Part shown: in pieces, positions 23,001 to 31,560 of the stretch
Position numbering within the stretch: position 1 is the stretch's first letter
Layout of the letters: every line of letters begins with the position of its first letter
DNA from: Thunnus maccoyii
Taxonomy: Eukaryota; Chordata; Actinopteri; Scombriformes; Scombridae
Reading direction: 5' to 3'
Length of the DNA: 64,000 nucleotides
NCBI RefSeq assembly: GCF_910596095.1
Contig: NC_056554.1
Span: 1,550,001 to 1,614,000, forward strand
Made by a program: the position numbers and the translations under genes
The notes under the pieces: generated by a model
Database searches by the model: none
What the model was told of the DNA's origin: nothing
What the model saw: only the letters and a program-made list of their open reading frames with translations

Positions 23001-23615
23001 CTTGGGAATGTTGGTGGCCAGAGCCAACTCAACTAGGTTGATGTCTCGCTCCTCAGTGAAGAAAAGCTCACCTTCTTTCACTGAGCGGAAAGGCAGAGCA
23101 TCTTGAGCCCCATAGCCACAGATAGCCTGGTGAACACAGGGAGATAAAGATGTGATTTTTTTGACTGGGAGGGACCACTGATAGGAACATCGAAGTAGAA
23201 TTTCAAGTCACCTCCACGTTGCTCCAGCGCAGAGCTCTGTTGAAGCCCTCTACTGTCAGCTTCCTCCTCTTGGCATGTCTCATGAACTGAGAGCTGCTCT
23301 GTGTGGTTTCAAAATAAAACACAGACACCTCACCATCAATACTACACATTCACACATCATGATAGTACATATCTGTCCTTTGAGTATGGAACAAGGTGAC
23401 TGCGGCCTTTCATGTGATACATTTTTGGAAAGGGTGTCACTGTTAAGTTTCAACCCGGCAGCACTGACCTGCGTTGCCTCCCTGAGCCGGTAACACACGT
23501 CTTCAGCCAGCAGACCGGCCACATCGTCGCCGAGCTCAACGCCTGCACTCTCGGCCATGAGTTTCACGGACTCCCGGGAAATTTCGGCGAAGCGGCGCTC
23601 CTCCCGGTCCGCCAT
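17591..23615 (-). CDS. taf6l: TAF6-like RNA polymerase II p300/CBP-associated factor subunit (PAF65-alpha)
   Basis: Eleven coding exons: 23615-23469, 23298-23212, 23126-22976, 22849-22799, 20749-20655, 20563-20489, 20253-20033, 19787-19655, 19272-19144, 18531-18035 and 17930-17591. They total 1926 bp, 641 aa; human is about 622 aa. All introns are GT-AG with matching phases. The start at 23615 gives MADREERRFAEIS; a frame start six bases upstream is GTG and is not used. Residues about 5-75 form the TAF6-type histone fold (LLAEDVCYRLREATQ, KRRKLTVEGFNRALRW). Residues about 170-370 form the HEAT-like TAF6 C-terminal domain (HDLEQLNRLL, LNDHWTLRDYAALLLSHIFW). A Pro/Ser-rich linker follows, then a conserved Arg-rich end (GRRCQGR, RRWACSHYSLHLPL). 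It is a scaffold subunit of SAGA/PCAF histone acetyltransferase complexes. CA or TG repeats abut several of its splice sites. Confidence 0.97.
19281..19325 (+). repeat. (AC)n microsatellite upstream of a taf6l acceptor
   Basis: About 22 AC units. In taf6l pre-mRNA this is a UG repeat beginning about 8 nt upstream of the exon 9 acceptor (exon 19272-19144). Confidence 0.95.
19975..20022 (+). repeat. (TG)n microsatellite downstream of a taf6l donor
   Basis: About 24 TG units. In taf6l pre-mRNA this is a CA repeat starting about 10 nt after the exon 7 donor (exon ends at 20033). Confidence 0.95.
20868..21198 (+). mobile_element. Repeat family C element in taf6l intron 4
   Basis: Starts 'gggctgcaactaaaaatta' and ends 'gattaatcgttgcagctc', so the ends are inverted (GGCTGCAACTA / TTGCAGCTC). 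The interior has 'aagtccaagatgacttcctc' and 'ttcagtttactgtcatagag'. I recognise it as one of the commonest percomorph interspersed repeats. Other copies are at 52956-53276, 53850-54038 and 56447-56640, with fragments at 16105-16330, 34120-34230 and 59500-59570. Confidence 0.75.
21451..21932. mobile_element. Inverted-repeat element with 'GTTTCCATCAAC' ends, in taf6l intron 4
   Basis: Left end 'gcgtttccatcaac' at about 21453 and right end 'gttgatggaaacac' at about 21919. A second internal copy, 'cgtttccatcaacc', lies near 21867. The roughly 480 bp contain no coding frame. Non-autonomous DNA element; boundaries approximate. Confidence 0.6.
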
Positions 23616-23960
23616 GCTCACGGCGACTACTTAGGAAACAGCGAAGAAAAAGCACCTTACATAAACATTTATACTCTAACATCTTCTCACACAAAAAGAC
23701 AGCATGACTGTAATAACGAGCAGCGTGTTAAAGCTACGATTTTATTAAAATTGAGAGGTGCATGGTGGATCAACTGTATCCCGAATTTACCCGAAGACAT
23801 ATTTGATTCGTTAAACATCTTGACTTCTGATATATCCGTTATGTATCAGTGATGACAAGCCAATAAGTCCTAAACTACCATATTTTTGAGTGGGCTTTGG
23901 CGAATGTAGCTACCCGGGGCCAGCATGCTAACAAAATACATTCTGGGTTCGGTCTATCAG
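23616..23960 (-). promoter_or_regulatory. taf6l 5' leader and promoter region
   Basis: Sequence immediately upstream of the taf6l ATG. It contains a few CpG sites close to the start codon (GGTCCGCCATG, CGGCGACTAC), then becomes AT-rich. The transcription start cannot be placed by eye. Confidence 0.35.
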
Positions 23961-26230
23961 CTGGAACACACAATTTATAAGGGGAAATTTAAGTAGTTAT
24001 GACGTTAATAAACTATCATTGTGTGGTGTATAAATGTCTGGTTAGTGTTTGCTAGAGAAGAATATGAAGTTAACGTTAGTTACTGTGAAGTAAACAAATA
24101 CTAGACTGAGCTATTGTACTTGTAGCTAGCTACAATCACCTAAAGTCAAGAAATAATAGCTAGCTTGCTAAAAATAAATAAATAAATAAAAGAAAAAAGA
24201 GCAAATGCATTAATTTAAAACAACGCTTTACCTTCTTAACTAGATAGGCTGAGTGCTGAATAACATTAAAATGAGGACGAAAGTTCACATGAATGTAGCC
24301 GCTCTCCCTGTAAGACACTCCATAACAATGTCAAGTTAGCAAGCAGAGGAAGTGACGAATTTCGTCTACAACCTTCAAAATAAGACGATATTGGTGAGCC
24401 GTTCCTTTTATTTGTTTTTTGTTTGTTTGTTTTGTTGTTTGTATGTTTGATTGTATGGTGAAAACAAAATATATTGAACATGACTCTGTGAAAACAGTCT
24501 CTTGTATTTAAGTTTTCTATAAACATTATTAATTAAAGTAAATTGTTTGAATCAAAAGTAAAGGCTACGTCAAATTGAGTCAAACTACATCCGGTTTAAT
24601 TGTGCTGTACTTGACCGAGCAGGGCTATACATTGACGTAATGACGCAGCAGGTCGATAGGAGACACTGATTGGTTGAACACCAGTCAGACACAGACGGAC
24701 CTCTTCAATGGAAATATGTCAGGGGTCTTTTCAATCATAACCTCCCATAAAAAGAAAAAAGTAAAATACTTGATGTGTTCGATCTGCGCGCGTTTCTATT
24801 CTGAGAAGGAATCCCAATTTAAAATGTATTAAAATGACCGTGGCACCTCATAAAGGATAGGTTCACAATTTTTCAAGTCTGTCTTAAAATAATAGGTTAG
24901 TTTTAGTTAATTAGGTGCCCACATAAACAATAATACATGTTTTTAATTCCTCCTGTTCATACTGACCATTAGAAGATAACCTCTTAATGCACTTACAATG
25001 GAAGTGATGGAGGACAAAATCCACAGTCCTCCTGTGCAAAAATGTATTTAAAAGTTTATCTGAAGCTAATATGAAGCCTCAGCATCCAAATTAGTCAAAT
25101 CAAGTAGATAGCTTTCAGCGTTACAGTTACGTTGGAAGATATCTACTTGATTTGACTAATTTGGAAAGCTGAAGCATCTTATTATCTTCAGATAACTTTT
25201 AAATACATTTTAGCACAAAACAAGGACTCTGGACTTTGTCCTACATCATAATGCAGATTAAGAAAGGATCTTTACAGTCCAGATGAAATGAAAAATGCCT
25301 TTTAAACCTTTTAGATCACATGTCCGGTCATATTGTGCACCTATTTAAGAATGTATGCCAAAAAAAATACAATTACTTTGTATTCTTATATCAAAATCCA
25401 ATCATGTTTGCTTCCTGTAAAACAAACTAGGACATGTGCTTACATGAGCTTGAAATGCTGTTTCATCTGGACTTTAAATGGTTAGTATGAACAGGAGGAA
25501 TGATTAAAGCAAGCTAAATTTGTTCTAAGGTACATTCTGTATGTGGGCATGAATACTGATTTAAGACTGACTTGAAAAGTTGTGATTGTGCTGCTAAAAC
25601 CACCTGCTAGCAGGTGTTGGAACCTGGCTGCAGGGATTTGCTCCCATTAAGACACAAGAGTTCTTCCACAGCAAATTGAGAATAGCATTTCTTTATGGAG
25701 CTGCTTTGTCATGTTGAAACAGGAAAGGGCCAAGCACAAAGGGTTGCCATAAAAAAACATTGTCTACTGTGTTGTGGCATTAAGATTTCCCTTCATTGGT
25801 ACAAAGAGGCCCCAAACCAAATGTGCACCTCTGGCAGCTGGCTCCTCCAACAGTTTTCCAGAGAATGCATTCCATAAACTAGGTGCTGGGCTTGGCAGTG
25901 GCATGTATCAAGGTAAGAGGGCCACACACTAGGCTCCAAAGATATTGTCATTTCAACCACACTTGTCTTTTCCTCAAGACAAGTTGTATAATAGTCATTG
26001 GAGCGTACTCGTCTTTTCTGTCAAGCTTCACCCTCATGAAAAATTTGTTGCCATAGCCTCAATACTAGCTGGATTCAGTCCAAAAACTATTTCTGTAATC
26101 ATACTTCTCCCTCAGTTTCACAAGCACATAGTACTTAGTGTAAAACACATACTAAAAATAAAAGCACTTGCAGACATGTTTGCCTTGACAAAGTACACGT
26201 TCATATCCAAAAGTCAGGACAAGTTTAGGA
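23961..26230. other. Gene-free interval between taf6l and cth1
   Basis: No recognisable exons. Contains a short (AATA)n run near 24170-24190, a (TTTG)n-rich stretch near 24412-24445 and the large foldback element at 24851-25596. The frames at 25695-25877 and 25945-26256 have no family motifs and are taken as chance. Confidence 0.6.
24851..25596. mobile_element. Large palindromic (foldback) element
   Basis: About 746 bp folding on itself around position 25135. The outer left end 'cacaatttttcaagtctgtc' pairs with the right end 'gacttgaaaagttgtg'. Near the centre, 'attagtcaaatcaagtagat' pairs with 'atctacttgatttgactaat' exactly. No open frame. A fragment of the same family lies at 35850-36005. 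Confidence 0.7.
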
Positions 26231-26239
26231 TTAAAATAG

Positions 26240-26245
26240 TTTATT
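26240..26245 (-). terminator. Candidate cth1 poly(A) signal
   Basis: TTTATT on the plus strand (AATAAA on the transcribed strand) about 315 bp past the cth1 stop. A second one lies near 26306. Either could end the transcript. Confidence 0.4.
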
Positions 26246-26557
26246 CACGATGCTGAGGTTAGACATTTACTCAGTTCATTAATAATGTACAATAGTTAAA
26301 ACATTTTATTACACTCAGCTGCACCTATAGTGATTCAGGACACCACATGTCCACAACTGTTCCAGACTGCTTAGTACTGAACAGTTCAAGGCTTGCTTGA
26401 CCTGCTGACAAGCCAACTTTAATTAAAAAATATATATATAAAAATAAAACATGCCCCTAGGGAATGGGTTAGAAAGAGAAGAGGAAAAAAAAAAAAAAGT
26501 TTTAAATTCAGCTGTGTGTTGAGTGCTCATGCTGGTTTTATCTACAAACATGCTCAG

Positions 26558-28768
26558 TTACAGCACCCTGTTGTCCCAGATCTCCTGGGCCTTGCTGCTC
26601 TCCAGCTGCTGCAGGTGGAGGGCCAGCGGCAGCAGCAGGTCGCTCAGGTGCTGACTGGAGAAGGTGAAAGCGTTGTGGGCTGTAGCCTCTGCAGGCAGGG
26701 TAGTGAGAGGGGAGGTTGAGGGAGGAGATGACGAGGTTGAGGGAGGAGAGGACGAGGTCGAGGAGTTTGGCGAGGTGGAGGTGAACGGGGAGGTAGGGGA
26801 AGGTAAACCTGAACTACCTGGCTGAGGGTAGAAGAGGTTCCCTTGGCTCTGGTCTGAGGTTTTGATCTTGCTGGGGAGGCCGTGCTGGAAGCGACAGCGT
26901 GTGCCGTACAGGCAGAAACCAAAAGCGCTGAATGTGCGACACAGAGCTCCACGTGGCTTCCACTCCTTGGTCTGTGGTTGCAGCTGGGGGGTGGGAGCAG
27001 TTGGAGTCTTCTCACCATCATCAGACGACTCCACACTGCTGTTGACGTCTCCACCCTCGACGTGCAGGAAGTTACAACGGTTGCCAAAGGGACAAACCCC
27101 AAAGGAGCGGAAGGTGCGGCAGGGGAAGTTCCTCCTGCGGCGGAGAGCGGGGCGCTGCTCGGTGGGATTGTGGACGAACAGGCAGCGGCTGCCGTAGTAG
27201 CAGTAGCCGGTGGTGTGGTAGCTGCGACACAACTCAGTCTTGTACTTGGGGTGGCGGAAGGGAACGTGGAGCTCATGGAGGCCGTGAGCGAACTGACAAC
27301 GCTCAGCATACTTGCAGAAACCAGTTGCCGAGTAGGTGGTGCAGAGCTCCGTCTTGTAGCGGGTGGAGCAGGGGACGAGGGGACGGGATGAGGACTCTAC
27401 CAGGGGGAGCAGAGCCTTAGCCAGAGAAAGGCCACCTCCATCTGACTCCTCACTGGACAGCAGGTTGTCCACCAGCTCCTCATCTTGGTACGGAGGCAGA
27501 TACAAGTCGTCGCTACCGGTCTGGAAGACAAAGTGTAGTTAGTTGAGCAGGTCATCATGAAGCCCCCTCCTCTCCCTGCAGCTGGCCTGTCCCACAAACT
27601 ATAGGAGTACCTGAACAGTATATAGAGATAGTTCCTTTCTGGCAGTGTTAAATAACTACATGTTATACTTTTGTTTAATCCATGCACAAACCCATTGTAT
27701 AAAAACACAATTTGCGTTCATTTCTTTACTGGGAGCAGTGACTTCCTGAGTCTCTGCAGGTTGCCTGAACAGCTCAGGAACTGCTAAGAGCCAATGGCTT
27801 TGCACATATTAAACACAGGAGATACAGTCAGGCTAGCATTTTCCCCCTGTTTTAAGTCTTTATGCTAAGCTAATGGGCTGCTGGTGGTAGATTTACAATT
27901 GCCAGACGAATGAGAACGACCACCATGAACACTGTGCAACCTCTACCTGGATCTGTTGAGACTCAAGCATTGGAGGAAATACTTTTGTTGTGTTAGAAGA
28001 CAGGTGAGCAGTGGACTGGAGGAAAAGCAGAGGATCACCTAAAAAAGGTAAACTGTTGAGCTGGTGGACACAGTAGGGCCAGTCTGAGCTAGTTCTGCCG
28101 AGACTGAACCTTATGTTTGTCAGTCATTCTCTCATATGACCTTTAGTTTCTGGTTTTAAATGTTTCATGAAAGATGTTAAGTGTTTTAGGCTCTTGTTCA
28201 TTTAAAAACAACAAATGTAACAATACTCCACATAATGGAGAAAAAAAGATGTATGCATATTGTTGAAGGTGCATTTTCACCATTACACAATCATTTGCTA
28301 GAGAGCTTAAAAAAAAAAAAAAAGAAGAAGTAAACTTGTGAAATAAGAAATGCAGAACAATTTTTTTTGAGTGGGTTAATTTTGACAGACTTATTCTGTG
28401 AGAACAAGTCACAGTAGGTTTTAAGACTACTAAACTTTCAATTAGATACTATACTCCCAAAAAAAAAAAAAAGATGATCATAAGACATCTTAGGTTGTTT
28501 TGACCAGCCAACAGTCCAAAACCCAGCGCAATAAGAACAGCAAACACTGACTTTTGACAAGATGGAACCAACAAATCAAATTGATTTTTATTTTAACCAC
28601 TAATCAATTTAGTGGCCAATCATCCCAGTGCATGACCAGTACAAATACTGCAAAGCTGGGTTTGACTCCCAGTCGTGCCACTCGTGCTGTAAACAGCATT
28701 TGTAACATTAATAAGCAAAAACTAAATGAATGTAAAACAGTATGAAACAGCTGACTTACCTCAAACAT
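26558..28768 (-). CDS. cth1: CCCH zinc-finger RNA-binding protein, TIS11 family, four fingers (CTH1-like)
   Basis: Two coding exons: 28768-28760 (only MFE) and 27520-26558, giving 972 bp and 323 aa. The donor GTAAGT and acceptor CAG join in phase 0 as MFE-TGSDD. There are four CCCH fingers, each C-x8-C-x5-C-x3-H. Fingers 1 and 2 are the classic TIS11 tandem pair with YKTELC leads ([40 protein letters not shown]). Fingers 3 and 4 ([40 protein letters not shown]) are diverged copies; a Ser/Asp/Pro linker separates 3 from 4. The C-terminal part is Ser/Pro/Thr-rich. TIS11 proteins bind AU-rich elements in mRNA 3' ends and recruit deadenylases. From memory, a four-finger TIS11 member called CTH1 is known from carp and zebrafish oocytes and embryos. 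The C3H pairing is certain; the orthology is likely. Confidence 0.87.
27725..27905. mobile_element. Family B palindromic element fragment in the cth1 intron
   Basis: Includes 'gggagcagtgacttcctgag', 'ctctgcaggttgcctgaaca' and 'agtctttatgctaagctaat', which match the centre and right half of the family B repeat. Located in the intron between cth1 exons 1 and 2. Confidence 0.65.
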
Positions 28769-29140
28769 GGCTGCAGACAGAGGCAGAGTTGCTGTGTGGA
28801 TCGGGGAGGTCAGCTGGCCAGAACAACCACCAGACCAAAAAAAAACTATTTAAAAACAAATAAGCAGAATGGCTGCTGAGTTACTGTAAAACAAGTGTGT
28901 GTATGTGTGGATGAGCTGGCATGGACTCACACTGCCGTTCTCTTACTGAGTCACACGCAAACAAGCGCAACTCTTCGTTTGTCTTTTAACCCGGCGCTCA
29001 GCTCGCGCCTCCCACTTCAAATGAGCATCAGGTGTGTCACTATGGTGACATAGTGATTGGTGACGGACCAATCGTTAGTAGCTCTGACACCAGTGACGTC
29101 ATGGCCCATTCATATCGACATATTTGCATAAAGTCAGTTT
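28769..29140 (-). promoter_or_regulatory. cth1 promoter region with AP-1-like, CCAAT, CRE and octamer motifs
   Basis: Upstream of the cth1 start. It contains TGAGTCA near 28946, CCAAT boxes in both orientations (ATTGG near 29056, CCAAT near 29068), a perfect cAMP-response element TGACGTCA at 29094-29101, and an octamer ATTTGCAT at 29122-29129. The clustering within about 200 bp fits an immediate-early or maternal-type promoter, which is in character for TIS11 genes. Factor binding is inferred only from the motifs. Confidence 0.55.
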
Positions 29141-29144
29141 GTAT

Positions 29145-29159
29145 CTTCTTCTTCTTCTT

Positions 29160-29190
<31 letters not shown>

Positions 29191-29206
29191 TTATTATTAT
29201 TATTAT
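29145..29206 (+). repeat. (CTT)n then (ATT)n microsatellite
   Basis: About 15 CTT units running into ATT units, just beyond the cth1 promoter motifs. On the cth1 coding strand it is a GAA/AAT tract. Confidence 0.93.
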
Positions 29207-29959
29207 TGTTCTTATTATACTTCCATAGTTTGTATACATTTACTTCCGGTTATACAGAGAGTTACTGCAGTAATATTTGTCCATAATATGTTCATTTCAT
29301 TTCTGTTTTTATTCATGTTAGTCCATCGCATCTTTTTTTTTCCTTTTTACTCGTCTAATCGATGTGAAATCTAATTTTCTAGCGGCTAGCGGATGTTTAG
29401 CATACGGGCTCAATCAACATCCTGTATTAGAGATTTGTGGAAATTAGCACCTCAGTCGGAAGTTGTTAAAACAAACTTTCTAATTAACAGCCGTCTGGTA
29501 GGAACACTGAGTACAAATAGACAAATATTTCCTTTAGTTAGGTTGATCTTTGTTGAAGCTTTGATTCAATAAGGCCCACAGCAGCAATGCTGAAACTTTT
29601 CCATATCATTGACTCCTAAATACACAATCACTTCTGTACGGTGAACACATTAGGAAATACACTAAGCCAATTTAAAATATTCTATTTCTCTCATTTCTAA
29701 GTAAATGTAAAGATATTTCTCTTCTAAACTCATTCTGTAAATCTAAAGTAATGTATACATACGAATGTATACATATGATCTGCTCATACTATCAGAAGTA
29801 AACTACACCTGAATATATTTCTCTTCTGTCTGTTATGGACAGTGGTGGAAGGAGTACTCAGATATTTTACTGCAGTAATAGTACCAATGCAGCAATGTAA
29901 AAATACTCCATTACAAGTAAAAGTCCTCTATGAAAAATCCTACTACAGTAAAAGTATAT

Positions 29960-30100
29960 AAGTATTATGAGCTTGATGTAGTTAAAGTATTGCAGTAAAA
30001 GTACATAAGTATTATGAGCTTGATGTAGTTAAAGTATTGCAGTAAAAGTACATAAGTATTATGAGCTTGATGTAGTATGCAGTATTGCAGTAAAAGTAGT
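29960..30100 (+). repeat. 47-bp tandem repeat, nearly three copies
   Basis: Units start at 29960, 30007 and 30054, each with 'aagtattatgagcttgatgt'. The third diverges after about 25 bases. Internal amplification within the transposon relic. Confidence 0.9.
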
Positions 30101-30249
30101 GGTTTGGTCCCTCTGACTGATATTTTATTATATATGACATCATTAGATTATTAATAGTGAAGCATCAGTGTTAGAGCAGCATGTTACTGTTGTAGCTGCT
30201 GGAGGTGGAGCTAGTTTACACTACTTTATATACAGTTAGCTAGTTTAGT

Positions 30250-30584
30250 CCAGTGGTTCCCAACCTAGGGGTTGGGCCCCTCCAAAGGGTCATCAGGTAA
30301 ATCTGAGGGGTGGTGAGATGATTAATGGGAGAGGAAAGAAGAAAAAACAAAGTTCTGATACACAAATCTGTTTTCAGGTTTTGGACTTTTTCTCTAATCT
30401 TTGATTTTTGGTGAAATATTGGATCATTTGAACATTTATTGAAATGAAAGCATGTGAGAAGTCTAGAGGGAAAAATCACTACTTGGTGGAGCTGTTAACA
30501 ACTCATAGACATGTGAAATGTGACCCCGACTACACACTGCTTTTTGTAAGACACCAAAAGCCAAAAAGGTTGGAAACCACTGGT
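30250..30584. mobile_element. Nested hAT-like MITE
   Basis: Ends CAGTGGTTCCCAACCT and AGGTTGGAAACCACTG are inverted with minor mismatches. The flanks GTTTAGTC and GTTTCATC resemble an 8-bp target duplication (6 of 8 matching), as expected of hAT elements. It lies inside the element at 29838-30812 and so was inserted later. Confidence 0.7.
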
Positions 30585-31164
30585 TTCATCTTTAACAATG
30601 TGTTGTATTTTAAAAGCTTGTTATATTATCCATTGAGTCAAATCTTCATCTGAAAAGTAACTAAAGCTGTCAAATAAATGTAGTGGAGTAGAAAGTACAA
30701 TATTTCCCTCTGAAATGTAGGGGAGTGGAAGTATAAAGTACAAGTACCTCTAAAGTGTACTTAAGTACAGTACTTGAGTAAATGTACTTAGTTACTTTCC
30801 ACCACTGTTGAAGGAAACAGTGTTCCGAGAACAACAGTGTTTCAACTTCAGACTTTTCTTAACTGATGTAAAACATCTTTATACACCCCTGAACAAAATG
30901 TGAAGCAGAAAAGCACAAATAAGTTCCACTCTTCTGGAAGACACTGTAAAACATATTTGATTTAAATTGTTTTATTCATTAAAAAAAAGTCTTTTTAATT
31001 CCTTTTTTATACTGTCCCTGCTTTAGGTTACAGTTCTAGAGTTCATATGGATCTATGATTTATTTAGACTTTTGCCTACTGAGATTTTCCTCTTCCATGT
31101 CTTATGTTTTCATCCCTAACCTCCCACAGTGAATGTAATTAAGCTTTACTGATCAATTAAATCA

Positions 31165-31560
31165 ATTGAAAAAGGCCGGATGCAGAGTAAACCCTAACAG
31201 GATTATTGAAGTCATATGAGTGTGTGTGGACAGGTCTGTAACAGTTTCCCACATCTGGACACAATCATTCTTATTTAAAAAGTTGCATTGAGACTCTGAG
31301 TAACCAGCCTTTGTCAAATTCAGCCACAAATTCTGGATTGGATTGAGATCTGGACTCTGACTCGTCCACTCCAGGATATGAACATTGTTGTTTTTAAGCC
31401 ATTCCTCTATAGCTTTAGCTTTATTGTTGGCCTCATTGTCTTTTGGGGAATCAAGTCTTCTCCCAGGTTACAGGATTCTTGCAGACTGCTTCAGGTTTTT
31501 CTCTAGGAGTTCCCCTAAACTACCCCTACATCCCTAAGCTTTTCAAACTGAGACATAATT
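31165..31560. mobile_element. Decayed DNA transposon fragment
   Basis: Contains 'tggattgagatctggactct', 'gtccactccaggatatgaac', 'tttaagccattcctctatag' and 'tcttctcccaggttacagg'. I recognise these as part of a transposase region found throughout fish and frog genomes, here read on the complementary strand. Many stops; no frame survives. Superfamily not assigned. Confidence 0.5.

Larger units (their letters stand above)
29838..30812. mobile_element. DNA transposon relic with 'CAGTGGTGGAA' ends, containing a nested element
   Basis: Starts 'acagtggtggaaggagtact' and ends 'gttactttccaccactgt', so the ends are inverted. The interior repeats 'aaaagta...aagtacttgag'-type sequence known from a very common teleost element. 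It holds a 47-bp tandem repeat (29960 onward) and a second transposon (30250-30584). No transposase is recognisable. Confidence 0.75.

Noticed and set aside
26644-27391. Long frames of 221, 169 and 111 aa overlapping cth1
   Set aside because: Shadows of the real cth1 exon in other frames or on the opposite strand; biased GC codons keep them open.
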